From Acidimicrobiales bacterium (lineage in GTDB: Bacteria > Actinomycetota > Acidimicrobiia > Acidimicrobiales > SZUA-35), in the NCBI GenBank assembly GCA_041394265.1, contig JAWKIO010000005.1, positions 3,038,001 to 3,102,000 of the forward strand: a DNA stretch of 64,000 bases, read 5' to 3'. This document shows positions 28,320 through 36,219 of this stretch, one piece after another (positions within the stretch are counted from its first letter, which is position 1; every line of letters starts with the position of its first letter). Made by a program: the position numbers and the translations under genes. The notes under the pieces were generated by a model. It was not told the origin of the DNA. It saw only the letters and a program-made list of their open reading frames with translations, and made no database searches.

Positions 28320-28351
28320 ACTGGACGAGCTCGGTCGCAAGTCCTGAGCTT
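28296..28351 (+). repeat. 28-bp direct repeat duplicating the end of ffh
   Basis: Unit 1 (28296-28323) holds the last ffh codons and TGA; unit 2 (28324-28351) matches at 25 of 28 positions and again contains the stop in the corresponding position. The second unit is outside the gene. Confidence 0.9.
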
Positions 28352-28517
28352 GACAAGCGCCACGTCCGCTTCGGAGTGGAGTGCAACACTCGCGACGGTA
28401 GGCTCATCCGTCGTTTGTCTGTTCGCTCCATCGGTGGCGGATCCGATCCACTGATCGGTGTCGTCACGCCGAGGGCAGACCAACACCATCTCGTCCTATC
28501 ACTGAAGAGGAAATCCT

Positions 28518-28853
28518 GTGGCCGTTCGACTCCGTCTCATGCGAATGGGTAAGAAGAAGCAGCCGACCTACCGCGTGGTCGCCGCCGATGCCCGTTCGCC
28601 CCGCGACGGTCGGTTCATCGAGATCGTTGGCACCTACAACCCTCGTACCGAGCCCTCCGAGATCATCATCGACAAGGCGAAGGCCGTGCATTGGCTCGCC
28701 GTGGGCGCTCAGCCCACCGAGCGGGTGCAGAAGCTGCTCGAGGTCTCCGGTGCCATGCAGGCCTGGAAGGACGGCAAGACCCCCGAGGAGCTCGCCGAGG
28801 CTGCTGCGGCCGAGAAAGCCGCTGCCGCCGAGTCCGCTGCGGTCGAAGCGTGA
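28518..28853 (+). CDS. rpsP: 30S ribosomal protein S16
   Basis: S16 of 111 residues, beginning MAVRLRLMRMGKKKQPTYRVV, with GRFIEIVGTYNPR typical of the family. The C-terminal 25 residues are an Ala/Glu-rich extension (EELAEAAAAEKAAAAESAAVEA) common in actinobacterial S16. The GTG start is preceded by GAAGAGGAAA. It leads a coupled operon with khpA (GTGA overlap), rimM and trmD. TAGGCT near 28399 may be its -10. Confidence 0.96.
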   Translation: MAVRLRLMRMGKKKQPTYRVVAADARSPRDGRFIEIVGTYNPRTEPSEIIIDKAKAVHWLAVGAQPTERVQKLLEVSGAMQAWKDGKTPEELAEAAAAEKAAAAESAAVEA

Positions 28854-29107
28854 GCGACACCCTCGCCCCCACCGCCGAAGCGGTGCTGTTGCACCTGTGC
28901 CGGTCGGTCGTCAGCTCACCTGACGACGTGTCGGTCGAGGCATCGAGCGTCGACGACGCTCGGATTCGTTTCGACGTCACCGTCAACAAAGACGACATGG
29001 GCCGCGTGATCGGGCGCCGCGGTCGTGTGGCGTCGGCCATCCGCACCGTCGTCGGTGCTGCGGGCGCCAAGGACGGCGTCACCACCGAGGTCGAGTTCGT
29101 CGAGTGA
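28850..29107 (+). CDS. khpA: KH-domain RNA-binding protein KhpA
   Basis: A 85-residue single-KH-domain protein of the YlqC/KhpA family. The GxxG loop is IGRRGR at residues 54-59, within DDMGRVIGRRGRVASAIRTVV. It binds RNA and, with KhpB in other bacteria, affects division and small-RNA biology. The start is GTG overlapping the rpsP stop (GTGA), and its own stop overlaps the rimM GTG. The rpsP-khpA-rimM-trmD order is standard. Confidence 0.93.
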   Translation: MSDTLAPTAEAVLLHLCRSVVSSPDDVSVEASSVDDARIRFDVTVNKDDMGRVIGRRGRVASAIRTVVGAAGAKDGVTTEVEFVE

Positions 29108-29577
29108 CGAAGCGGCTCGAAGTGGGCCGGGTCGCGAAGTCCCACGGGCTTCGTGGCGATGTCCTCATCAAGTTCACCACCGACCGCCTGGCAGAACGCA
29201 CGGCGGTCGGTTCGCGTCTCGGCATCGGTGACGCCGACTATGTCGTCACCAGCGCCAAGCCCTACCAGCAGCAGTGGTTGGTCCACCTCGACGGTGTCGA
29301 CCGTCGGGAACAGGCCGATCTGTTGCGGAGCAAGCTGGTGGTCGCCGACCCGCTCGACGACGCCGACGCGCTGTTCGTCCACGAACTGATCGGTCGGAAG
29401 GTCGTCGATCAACACGGAACCGATCACGGCGAGGTCGTCTCGGTCGTTGCCAACCCGGCGAGCGACCTGCTCGAGTTGGCCGACGGCCGGCTGGTCCCCA
29501 TGGTCTTCGTGCTGTCGACATCGGATGGGTTGATCTCGGTCGAGGTGCCCGCCGGACTGCTCGACGGCGACGACTGA
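29104..29577 (+). CDS. rimM: ribosome maturation factor RimM
   Basis: RimM of 157 residues assists late 30S head assembly. The N-terminal RimM domain starts LEVGRVAKSHGLRGDVLIKF and the C-terminal PRC-barrel domain has DALFVHELIGRKVVDQHG and NPASDLLEL. GTG start overlaps the khpA stop by four bases. trmD follows after 11 bp. Confidence 0.95.
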   Translation: MTKRLEVGRVAKSHGLRGDVLIKFTTDRLAERTAVGSRLGIGDADYVVTSAKPYQQQWLVHLDGVDRREQADLLRSKLVVADPLDDADALFVHELIGRKVVDQHGTDHGEVVSVVANPASDLLELADGRLVPMVFVLSTSDGLISVEVPAGLLDGDD

Positions 29578-29588
29578 GCCAGGCCGCG

Positions 29589-30311
29589 ATGAGGGTCGAC
29601 ATCATCACGATCTTCCCCGAGGTCATCGAGGCGTACGGCTGGGCCAGCATCCTCGGGCGGGCCCGAAATGCCGGCCACCTCGATCTGCGTGTTCACGACT
29701 TACGCGCCGCCGCCGACGACCCTCACCGCTCGGTCGACGATTCGCCGTTCGGTGGTGGCGCGGGCATGGTGCTCATGCCCGACCCGATCTTCCGGACCGT
29801 CGAAGCAGCCGACGTCCCGAGGCCGATCCTGTACCTGTCGCCCACCGGTCGCACGCTCGACCAGGCCTACGCCCGTGAGCTCTCGACGCTCGACGGGTTC
29901 ACCCTGCTGTGTGGTCGCTACGAAGGCGTCGACGAGCGGGTGCGCACCCACTTGATCGACGGTGAGGTGTCGATCGGGGACTACGTGCTGGCCGGTGGCG
30001 AGTTGGGAGCACTCGTCGTTCTCGAAACGGTCGCCCGGCTGGTGCCGGGTGTGCTGGGCAACACCGAATCGGCGGCCGACGAATCGTTCAGCGATGGGCT
30101 GCTCGAGTATCCCCACTACACCCGACCAGCGGAGTACCGGGGGTGGGAGGTGCCGGCGGTGCTGCGTTCGGGCAACCATGCGCTCGTCGAGCGATGGCGA
30201 CGAGCACAGTCCTTGCGACGGACCATCGACCATCGCCCCGACCTCATCGCCGCTCGCGGTGGGCTCGACGAGGCGGATCGTACCCTCCTCGCCGAATTCG
30301 ACCTGGACTGA
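29589..30311 (+). CDS. trmD: tRNA (guanine37-N1)-methyltransferase TrmD
   Basis: TrmD makes m1G37 in tRNAs to prevent frameshifting. The 240-residue protein has the SPOUT trefoil-knot motifs LSPTGRTLDQ, CGRYEGVDERV and SIGDYVLAGGELGALVVLE, and the C-terminal domain EYPHYTRPAEYRGWEVP. ATG 29589 gives the family start MRVDIITIFPE; the open frame upstream is rimM's shadow. Confidence 0.96.
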   Translation: MRVDIITIFPEVIEAYGWASILGRARNAGHLDLRVHDLRAAADDPHRSVDDSPFGGGAGMVLMPDPIFRTVEAADVPRPILYLSPTGRTLDQAYARELSTLDGFTLLCGRYEGVDERVRTHLIDGEVSIGDYVLAGGELGALVVLETVARLVPGVLGNTESAADESFSDGLLEYPHYTRPAEYRGWEVPAVLRSGNHALVERWRRAQSLRRTIDHRPDLIAARGGLDEADRTLLAEFDLD

Positions 30312-30461
30312 GCTGGGCTCGCTCGGTCTGGGCGCCGTGGAGCAGTCTCGCGGAGAGGAATTGTGGCGTGGCCGCCATATCCTCGTTTGCTGCGCCGTTC
30401 CGGCCCTCGCTCTCCACGAGCCTCCTCGCCAGTGAGGCTTCTACGCCACCAGGAAAGTGTC

Positions 30462-30809
30462 ATGAACCTGACTGACATCGTTGAACAAACACAGCTGCGT
30501 GACGACGTTCCCAGTTTCGATCCCGGTGACACCGTGAAAGTGCACGTGAAGGTGGTCGAGGGAACGCGCGAGCGTGTCCAGATCTTCCAGGGCGTCGTCA
30601 TCGGTCGTCAGGGCGCTGGCGCCCGCGAGACCTTCCGGGTCCGCAAGCTCAGCTTCGGTGTCGGCGTGGAGCGCACCTTCCCCGTCCACTCGCCGATCAT
30701 CGAGAAGATCGAGGTCGTCAGCCGTGGCGACGTCCGCCGGGCCAAGCTCTATTACCTGCGCGACCGTGTCGGCAAGGCCGCCAAGGTCAAAGAGAAGCGC
30801 TTCAACTGA
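30462..30809 (+). CDS. rplS: 50S ribosomal protein L19
   Basis: L19 of 115 residues at the 30S-50S interface, with FDPGDTVKVHVKVVEGTRERVQIFQG and the end YLRDRVGKAAKVKEKR. AGGAAAG precedes ATG 30462. The 150-bp gap before it may hold its own promoter and leader; I see no clear hairpin there. lepB and rnhB, which usually follow in actinobacteria, are absent. Confidence 0.96.
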   Translation: MNLTDIVEQTQLRDDVPSFDPGDTVKVHVKVVEGTRERVQIFQGVVIGRQGAGARETFRVRKLSFGVGVERTFPVHSPIIEKIEVVSRGDVRRAKLYYLRDRVGKAAKVKEKRFN

Positions 30810-30836
30810 GCGTGATGCTCGATCGAGCATGAACCG

Positions 30837-31124
30837 GTGAGTACCGACGATCTCGAACGCTACGAAGCCGAGATCGAGCTGGAGCTCTACCGGGAGTACC
30901 GAGACGTCATCAAGATGTTTCGTTTCGTGGTCGAATCCGACCGCCGTTTCTACCTCGCCAACGAGGTCGTGCGACTCTCCGCACCTGGCGCTGCCTTCGT
31001 GGAATACGAGCTGACCGACGCATGGGTGTGGGATATGTACCGCCAGACGCGTTTCTTGCACCGGGTGACCGTGGCGAGTTCGCGGGGCATTGCCGTCGAG
31101 GAGCTGCCGGCCTCCGAGCTCTGA
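30837..31124 (+). CDS. DUF2469 family protein
   Basis: A 95-residue acidic protein matching the actinobacterial DUF2469 family (mycobacterial Rv2901c-like): opening STDDLERYEAEIELELYREYRDV, then RRFYLANEVV and ADAWVWDMYR-type core (TDAWVWDMYRQTRF). Function unknown; it is nearly always found between rplS and yraN, as here. GTG start; no strong ribosome site, so it may depend on rplS translation 27 bp upstream. Confidence 0.85.
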   Translation: MSTDDLERYEAEIELELYREYRDVIKMFRFVVESDRRFYLANEVVRLSAPGAAFVEYELTDAWVWDMYRQTRFLHRVTVASSRGIAVEELPASEL

Positions 31125-31167
31125 GCGGCCGCGACCTCGGGCATCATCGATGCCAACGGAGGTCGCC

Positions 31168-31542
31168 ATGAGTGCGGGGCGGACCAGGACCGAGCTGGCG
31201 CGCTTCGGCGAGGATCGCGCTGCCGAGTGGTACCGCGAGCGGGGCTTCGAGGTGCTCGAGCAGAACTGGTTCTGCCCGCCTGCCTACGGGCGCGGCGAAC
31301 TCGACGTCATCGTGAAGAAGGGCTCGTTGGTCGTGATCTGCGAGGTCAAGACTCGCACCTCGACTCGATTCGGGTATGGGCACGAGGCGGTGGGTTGGTC
31401 GAAACAACAGCAGGTTCGCAAGCTGGCGACGATCTGGCTTCACGAGACCGCCAGCCCCCATCGGGGATATGTCGAACTCCGCTTCGACGTGGCCGATGTC
31501 GATGCCAGCGGGCACGTGCGTATGTACGAGCAGGCCTTCTGA
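31168..31542 (+). CDS. YraN family (UPF0102) nuclease-fold protein
   Basis: A 124-residue protein with a restriction-endonuclease-like core: the motifs GRGELDVIVKKGSLVVICEVKTR hold the E-x-D and E-x-K residues of the family. Its cellular role is unresolved; in actinobacteria it lies near rnhB and dprA. Start at 31168 is selected because CGGAGG ends a few bases upstream; an earlier in-frame ATG at 31150 lacks such a site. It is the last gene of the rpsP-to-yraN run before the strand changes. Confidence 0.87.
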   Translation: MSAGRTRTELARFGEDRAAEWYRERGFEVLEQNWFCPPAYGRGELDVIVKKGSLVVICEVKTRTSTRFGYGHEAVGWSKQQQVRKLATIWLHETASPHRGYVELRFDVADVDASGHVRMYEQAF

Positions 31543-31682
31543 CGATTCGAGCGCTGCCCTGATGTGCGACGAGTGTCGGCCGAAGCTGTCCGCGCTGAGG
31601 CAGTGGCGGGGGAAGCTCGCCTCTTCGAGGCGCACCGCCGTCCTTCGCCACTGCCAACGCACCTCCAGCGGTCGAGCGCCGG

Positions 31683-32057
31683 CTACGACGACGTGAACAG
31701 TGCAGGTACCCGATCGCGGGGGCGGCCGATGATGGCGGTGGTGGCGGTCTCGATCACCGGCCGCTGCAGCAGCTTGGGGTGTTTCACGAGTAGTTCGATG
31801 ACGACCGCGGGGTCGTCGAGCGTTTCGGGATCGAAGCCGTCTCGCCCCACCACGGTCTCGTTGAAGAACTTGTCTCGTCGCACGAGATCGCCCGGCGGAT
31901 CTTCGAGTTTCGAGAGCACTCGCTCGAGGGTGGCCCGGTCAGGCTTGTCCTTGAGGTAGAGCACGATCTCGTGGTCGATGCCCTTGTTCTGCAGCACGTC
32001 CAGTGCTGCGGTCGACGAGCTTCAATGCGGGTTGTGGAACAGGATCACGTCAGCCAT
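31683..32057 (-). CDS. ArsC/Spx-family thioredoxin-fold protein, candidate selenoprotein (in-frame TGA at the catalytic Cys)
   Basis: Read through one TGA, this frame gives a complete 124-residue arsenate-reductase-like protein: MADVILFHNPH, then TGA (codon 12), then SSSTAALDVLQNKGIDHEI. In ArsC homologues the pattern is HNPxCS with catalytic cysteine 12, so TGA replaces exactly that codon. The ArsC arginines remain (DLVRRDKFF; LLQRP; IIGRP). Twelve bases after TGA the mRNA forms a perfect 7-bp stem with loop UGGAC (G at loop position 2), as in bacterial SECIS elements. TAGGGT lies six bases before the ATG. A TGC-to-TGA mutation or sequencing error is the alternative. Reading only from GTG 31997 would lose the active site. 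Confidence 0.8.
31991..32009 (-). promoter_or_regulatory. candidate bacterial SECIS hairpin
   Basis: On the minus strand GCAGCAC pairs with GTGCTGC (7 bp, perfect) around loop TGGAC. The loop begins 20 nt after the TGA at 32024-32022, inside the 16-37 nt window usual for bacterial SECIS, and has G in the first two loop positions. Confidence 0.6.
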
Positions 32058-32063
32058 TGGTCC

Positions 32064-32069
32064 ACCCTA
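32064..32069 (-). promoter_or_regulatory. TANNNT -10 hexamer of ArsC-like gene
   Basis: TAGGGT on the minus strand ends six bases before ATG 32057. An intact promoter and start upstream of the TGA argue that the full frame is expressed. Confidence 0.5.
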
Positions 32070-32079
32070 CCCGGCGGGC

Positions 32080-32430
32080 TCAGAGGGTCGGCCGGTTGAC
32101 CCAGCAGCCGCGGTGCCAGTGTCGACGGAGGTCGGGGTCATCGGGCGGGACCACCACCATGTGGCCGAGACCCGGTGGGATGGTGCGATTGCAGCCCGGA
32201 CACACGTAGCCCTTCACGGCGTCGTAGGGCTGGATGAACCGGACTTCGGCCCCCGGGACGTCCGACGGATCGGGCCGGCGGGCCGCTCGTTTGCTCCCGC
32301 TCGAACGACGCCGCTTCTTGGCCGCCGAGCCCTTGCGTTTGGCGTTGGCCGGCTTCGCCCGGTGACGCTTCTCCTTGGCGTTGGGTCCCTTGCTCTTGCC
32401 CGGATCCCGTGACGACTTCGGTCGAGACAT
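32080..32430 (-). CDS. small basic zinc-binding protein of actinobacterial type
   Basis: A 116-residue protein with a lysine/arginine-rich N-terminal 55 residues (AKEKRHRAKPANAKRKGSAAKKRRR) and a C-terminal metal site YVCPGCNRTIPPG...HWHRGCW. Relatives in Streptomyces and other actinobacteria are labelled ATP/GTP-binding protein without proof; the Cys/His set suggests a zinc finger, and the basic tail suggests nucleic acid contact. Its ATG shares one base with the TGA of the small membrane peptide upstream (TGATG), so the two are coupled. Confidence 0.75.
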   Translation of the reverse strand: MSRPKSSRDPGKSKGPNAKEKRHRAKPANAKRKGSAAKKRRRSSGSKRAARRPDPSDVPGAEVRFIQPYDAVKGYVCPGCNRTIPPGLGHMVVVPPDDPDLRRHWHRGCWVNRPTL

Positions 32431-32540
32431 CAGGCAAACAGGGCCCAGACGAGGAGGGCGACGACCGCGACGACGCTTGCGGCCACGAAGTAGTAGTCGA
32501 ACGTGCTTCGTCGGTGTTGGCGCCTCGGGTCGAATCCCAC
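32430..32540 (-). CDS. 36-residue single-pass membrane peptide
   Basis: GTG at 32540 opens a 37-codon frame: a basic N-terminus (GFDPRRQHRRSTFDYY) followed by one hydrophobic helix FVAASVVAVVALLVWALFA to the stop. It is below normal size limits. Support: the charge/hydrophobic layout of a real membrane peptide, TGATG coupling to the zinc-binding gene, and CATAAT six bases before the GTG. Function unknown. Confidence 0.6.
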   Translation of the reverse strand: MGFDPRRQHRRSTFDYYFVAASVVAVVALLVWALFA

Positions 32541-32607
32541 CCAGCCATTATGGGTGCTGTTCGCCACATCGGGTGTGGTTCGGCGACCGGGCTGACATCC
32601 TCAGCGG

Positions 32608-32994
32608 ATGCGTTCTACCGAGATGGCCGTCTTGACCGGTCGTGTTCGCTCCCTGGTGGTCGGGGTCACAGCGACGCTGCTGATCGCGGGGTGTGCGGCG
32701 GCGACGACGCCCGAGGTGACCAACGGCGATCCGGTCCTCGAACAGGGTCGCGAGCTCTACATCCGTCAGTGCTCGTCGTGTCACGGCTCCGACGGCGGTG
32801 GCGGGCGTGGCACGAAGCTCAACGACGGTGCGGTGCTCGCCGCCTACCCCGACATCGCCGATCAGCTGGTGGTGGTGAGCGAGGGCAGGAACGCCATGCC
32901 GGCGTTCGGCGGGCGGTTCGACGACGCCGAGCTCGACGCAGTGGTCCGCTACACCCGCGAGGTGCTGGCAGAGAGCGGCGGCTCGGACGGCTGA
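32608..32994 (+). CDS. class I cytochrome c lipoprotein
   Basis: A 128-residue secreted cytochrome. The N-terminus has a basic region, a hydrophobic stretch SLVVGVTATLLIAGC and a lipobox with Cys29, so it is predicted to be lipid-anchored outside the membrane. The heme-binding CSSCH is at residues 55-59 (RELYIRQCSSCHG), and NAMPAFGG supplies the methionine ligand. One-heme carriers of this kind pass electrons to oxidases. No oxidase genes are nearby. Met6 is an alternative start. Confidence 0.88.
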   Translation: MRSTEMAVLTGRVRSLVVGVTATLLIAGCAAATTPEVTNGDPVLEQGRELYIRQCSSCHGSDGGGGRGTKLNDGAVLAAYPDIADQLVVVSEGRNAMPAFGGRFDDAELDAVVRYTREVLAESGGSDG

Positions 32995-33038
32995 CCGCCA
33001 CCGAAACGGGCTTCGAGGCCGACGGCCGGAGCCGTCGG

Positions 33039-33299
33039 CTACAGCTCGATCGTCGCCGTCTCGCGGCGCTGGTGCGAGGCGACTCGGGAGAGGACCGACG
33101 GCCCTGCCATCGCTCGTTCATAGGAATCGAGCAGTGCCCTGATCGTCGGCTCGATCGGGCCGAGGAACTCCGAGAGCAGCGGTGCATCTCGTTCGAGATC
33201 GGTCCACATCGAGCCGTTCCAGAAGCGCTCGCGTGATGGCATGTCTTCCCGCAGATACCAGCCGGGGAGCATCGGTCGGGGGTCGGATGGCGTCGTCAT
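33039..33299 (-). CDS. DUF2510-like short protein
   Basis: An 86-residue protein whose N-terminal 40 residues match the DUF2510 pattern (PGWYLRED...RFWNGSMWTDLE), a tryptophan-rich module usually fused to membrane proteins in actinobacteria. The remainder (APLLSEFLGPIEPTIRALLDSYE) is helical and soluble, with no membrane segment, which is atypical. ATG 33299 is chosen over the open upstream frame because the family starts here. Role unknown. Confidence 0.65.
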   Translation of the reverse strand: MTTPSDPRPMLPGWYLREDMPSRERFWNGSMWTDLERDAPLLSEFLGPIEPTIRALLDSYERAMAGPSVLSRVASHQRRETATIEL

Positions 33300-33348
33300 G
33301 TGGACTCTGACGGCACGCCCGCGAGGCCGGTTGATCGATTGGTGAGCA

Positions 33349-33403
33349 TCACCCAGCGCAGCGGCCATGGGGCTGAACCAAACGGCCCATGGCGGCTGGG
33401 TGA
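33349..33403. repeat. large imperfect inverted repeat upstream of yifB
   Basis: TCACCCAGC (33349-33357) pairs with GCTGGGTGA (33395-33403) and, inside it, CCATGGG (33365-33371) pairs with CCCATGG (33386-33392). It lies in the divergent gap between the DUF2510 gene and yifB and could be an operator or a leader hairpin. Confidence 0.6.
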
Positions 33404-33508
33404 TCGATGCAGTACCGGCGTGGGTCGTGAGTGTCAGTGCCCGCCGCTAGTGTGCGAGACCTCGGTGGGTTCGCCCCCTCTTCGTTGCCAACGGACAGGG
33501 AACTCCCC

Positions 33509-35023
33509 GTGTTTGCTTGCATACCCACCGCCGTGGTCGAAGGTGTCGACGGGCTCGCCGTCCACGTCGAGATCAAGACTGGGCCCGGCCTCCCGGCCAT
33601 GAACATCATCGGCATGCCCGATACCTCGTGTCGCGAGGCCACCGATCGGGTGCGGGCGGCGCTGCTGTCGTCGGGCCTCGACTGGCCGCAGATTCGGCTC
33701 ACCGTCAACCTGTCGCCGAGCGGCGTGCGAAAGACCGGTGCGGGCTTCGACCTCGCCATCGCGCTCGGCGTGCTGGTGGTGAGCGAGCAGCTCACGCCCG
33801 AGTCGGTGCAGGGGCTCGGCGCCCTCGGCGAGCTCGGGCTCGACGGGTCGCTGCGACCGGTCAACGGCATGGTGGCGCTGGCCCACGCCGTTCCCGCGGG
33901 CCGGGTGATCGTGCCGGATGCCCAGGGGTCGAGCGTGGCGGCGGTTCGACCGGGCGAAGCCATCTCGGCTCGGTCACTACGCGAGGTGTTCGACGCCCTG
34001 TCCGGCGAGGGTGCCCCGCTGGCATTGGCGACCACCAGTCCTCACGATCCGTCCGATGACGAGCCTCGGCTCGAGCTGGCCGAGGTCCGGGGTCAGATGC
34101 TGGCACGACGGGCACTCGAGATCGCCGCCGCCGGTGGTCACCACCTCCTGATGGTCGGGCCGGCAGGCGCCGGCAAGAGCATGTTGGCGGCGCGCCTGCC
34201 GGCGTTGTTACCCGATCTCGACCTCGACGAGGCGGTATCGGTCACCAAGGTTCACTCGGTGGCGGGCGCTCGGATCCCCGACAGTGGCCTCCTGCGGCGA
34301 CCACCGTTCCGGGCGCCACACCATGGGGCTTCGGCGGTTGCGCTGATCGGCGGCGGGTCCCACACGATTCGGCCCGGCGAGATCTCGATGGCTAGCAATG
34401 GTGTGTTGTTCCTCGACGAGATGGGCGAGTTCCCGGTGGCGGTGCTCGAAGCGCTCCGCCAACCGCTCGAGGAAGGAGTGGTGCGCGTGGCCAGGGCGAA
34501 CTCGAGTGCGGTCATGCCAGCACGCTTCCAACTCGTTGGCGCCATGAATCCCTGTCCATGCGGCGAGGCCCGCCCCGGTCGTACCTGTCGCTGCAACGAC
34601 GTGGCCCGTGCTCGTTATGCCCGTCGGCTCAGCGGACCCCTGCTCGACCGTTTCGATCTGCGGATCGAGGTCGAACCGCCGGATCCGCATCTCCTGATCG
34701 GTGAATCGCCGCACGAGACCACTGCCGTGGTGGCCCATCGGGTCGCCTTGGCACGCGAGATCGCCCACGGTCGCGGGTTGCGCTGCAACGCCGAGCTGGC
34801 AGCACGCGACCTCGACACGCTGGCGCCCCTCACCAGCGACGCCCGGCGATTGATCGAGGCCACGCTCTTGCGGGGGCTGCTGAGCGGGCGTGGCGTACGA
34901 CGGGTGCGCACCGTGGCCCGGACGGTGGCCGATCTCGCCGGCTGCGACGGCCCGGTGGGGGAGGAAGCGATCGCCACGGCGATGGCGCTTCGCGCCACCC
35001 CGTTCTCGGTGGTGGGGGCATGA
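33509..35023 (+). CDS. YifB/ComM family Mg-chelatase-like ATPase
   Basis: A 504-residue AAA+ protein of the YifB/ComM family; ComM is a branch-migration helicase that integrates donor DNA in natural transformation. N-terminal Lon-like domain (GLPAMNIIGMPDTSCREATDRVRAA), then the ATPase with Walker A GPAGAGKS and FLDEMGEF, and a C-terminal domain with the CPCG...CRC cysteine cluster. GTG 33509 is selected from alignment with the family start (about 20 residues before EIKTGPGLPA) and an AGGGAA site. It overlaps dprA by three bases. Confidence 0.93.
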   Translation: MFACIPTAVVEGVDGLAVHVEIKTGPGLPAMNIIGMPDTSCREATDRVRAALLSSGLDWPQIRLTVNLSPSGVRKTGAGFDLAIALGVLVVSEQLTPESVQGLGALGELGLDGSLRPVNGMVALAHAVPAGRVIVPDAQGSSVAAVRPGEAISARSLREVFDALSGEGAPLALATTSPHDPSDDEPRLELAEVRGQMLARRALEIAAAGGHHLLMVGPAGAGKSMLAARLPALLPDLDLDEAVSVTKVHSVAGARIPDSGLLRRPPFRAPHHGASAVALIGGGSHTIRPGEISMASNGVLFLDEMGEFPVAVLEALRQPLEEGVVRVARANSSAVMPARFQLVGAMNPCPCGEARPGRTCRCNDVARARYARRLSGPLLDRFDLRIEVEPPDPHLLIGESPHETTAVVAHRVALAREIAHGRGLRCNAELAARDLDTLAPLTSDARRLIEATLLRGLLSGRGVRRVRTVARTVADLAGCDGPVGEEAIATAMALRATPFSVVGA

Positions 35024-36219
35024 TGAGCGACGATGAACGGGCGGCGCGCGTGGCGCTGTCGCAACTCGAGGGTGTCGGTCCGGCGCGGCTGCGCTGGCTG
35101 ATGGGGGAGCGATCGGCGGCGATGACGCTGCACGGGCTGCGCCGAGGGTCGCTCCCGATCGATGATGGTGCACCACCTCGGGGGGTGAACGCTGCACTGG
35201 TCGCCCGATGGCAGGCGGCCGCCCGCACCGTCGACGCCGAAGCCGCGCTCGCACGACATCGATCGAGTGGTATCGAGGTACTCGTCCCCGGCGACCCGCA
35301 CTGGCCCTTCAGCAGCGATCCCGAGCCACCATCCGTGCTGTATGTCTGGGGAAACCCTGGCTCGCTCCATGGGCGGCCGAGGGCGGCGATCGTCGGCACC
35401 AGGCGCTGTACCGATCTCGGGCGGGGCATCGCGAACGACCTCGGGGCGGAGCTGGCAACGGCCGGCGTCGACGTGGTCAGCGGTCTTGCGTTGGGGATCG
35501 ACGGCGCCGCCCATGCCGGCACGGTGGGGGCCTGCCGTGTCCTGACCCACCAGGGCGCACCCTGCGGTCTCCCGATCGCCGTCGTGGCCAACGGACTCGA
35601 TCGGGTGTCGCCGCGGTTCCACCGGGCGCTGACCGAGCAGGTGGCGAGCCTCGGTGCGGTGGTGAGTGAATCACCGCTCGGCACCAACGGCGATCGCTGG
35701 CGCTTCCCCGCCCGCAATCGACTGATCGCCGGACTCAGCGATGTGGTGATCGTGGTCGAGAGCCACGCCAAGGGTGGCGCCTTGATCACGGTCGACGAAG
35801 CCATCGAACGCCAGGTGCCGGTGATGGCCGTGCCGGGTTCGATCCGCTCTGCGGCCTCGAGCGGCACCAATCGGCTGCTGGTCGACGGAGCGGTGCCGCT
35901 GTGTTCCGTCGCCGATGCGCTCGCCGTTCTCGGCGTCGGAACCCAGTCGTCGTCGCAGGGTGTGCTGTTCGACGATGCGTCGAGCGTCGACACCGGCACG
36001 TCGGGCCATTCCGGGTCGGCGAGCGATACCCCGCTCCAACGATCACTGCTCGCCGAGCTGGCGGTCGGCTCCATGTCGATCGATCGTTTGGTGGCGGTCA
36101 GCGGTCACGGCCTCGCCGAGGTGATGATGGCCATCCAACACCTGGCGGTCGCCGGCCGGGTCGGCCAGGTCGGTTCGACCGTCTCGCTGTCGTCCGAAGC
36201 CCGGCGAACGCCCGGATAG
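35020..36219 (+). CDS. dprA: DNA-processing protein DprA
   Basis: DprA loads RecA on incoming single strands during transformation. The 399-residue protein has an N-terminal helix-hairpin region (LSQLEGVGPARLRWLM), the Rossmann core from RAAIVGTRRCTDLGRG through SGLALGIDGAAH and RFPARNRLIAGLSDVVIVVE, and a C-terminal winged helix (LLAELAVGSMSIDRLV). It starts ATGATG over the yifB stop. Pairing with a ComM homologue suggests DNA uptake, though no competence pilus genes are visible here. Confidence 0.95.
   Translation: MMSDDERAARVALSQLEGVGPARLRWLMGERSAAMTLHGLRRGSLPIDDGAPPRGVNAALVARWQAAARTVDAEAALARHRSSGIEVLVPGDPHWPFSSDPEPPSVLYVWGNPGSLHGRPRAAIVGTRRCTDLGRGIANDLGAELATAGVDVVSGLALGIDGAAHAGTVGACRVLTHQGAPCGLPIAVVANGLDRVSPRFHRALTEQVASLGAVVSESPLGTNGDRWRFPARNRLIAGLSDVVIVVESHAKGGALITVDEAIERQVPVMAVPGSIRSAASSGTNRLLVDGAVPLCSVADALAVLGVGTQSSSQGVLFDDASSVDTGTSGHSGSASDTPLQRSLLAELAVGSMSIDRLVAVSGHGLAEVMMAIQHLAVAGRVGQVGSTVSLSSEARRTPG

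Noticed and set aside
31683..31997. Truncated ArsC-like gene starting at GTG 31997
   Set aside because: It would lack the first strand and the catalytic residue. The upstream frame continues the ArsC fold through one TGA to an ATG with a promoter hexamer.
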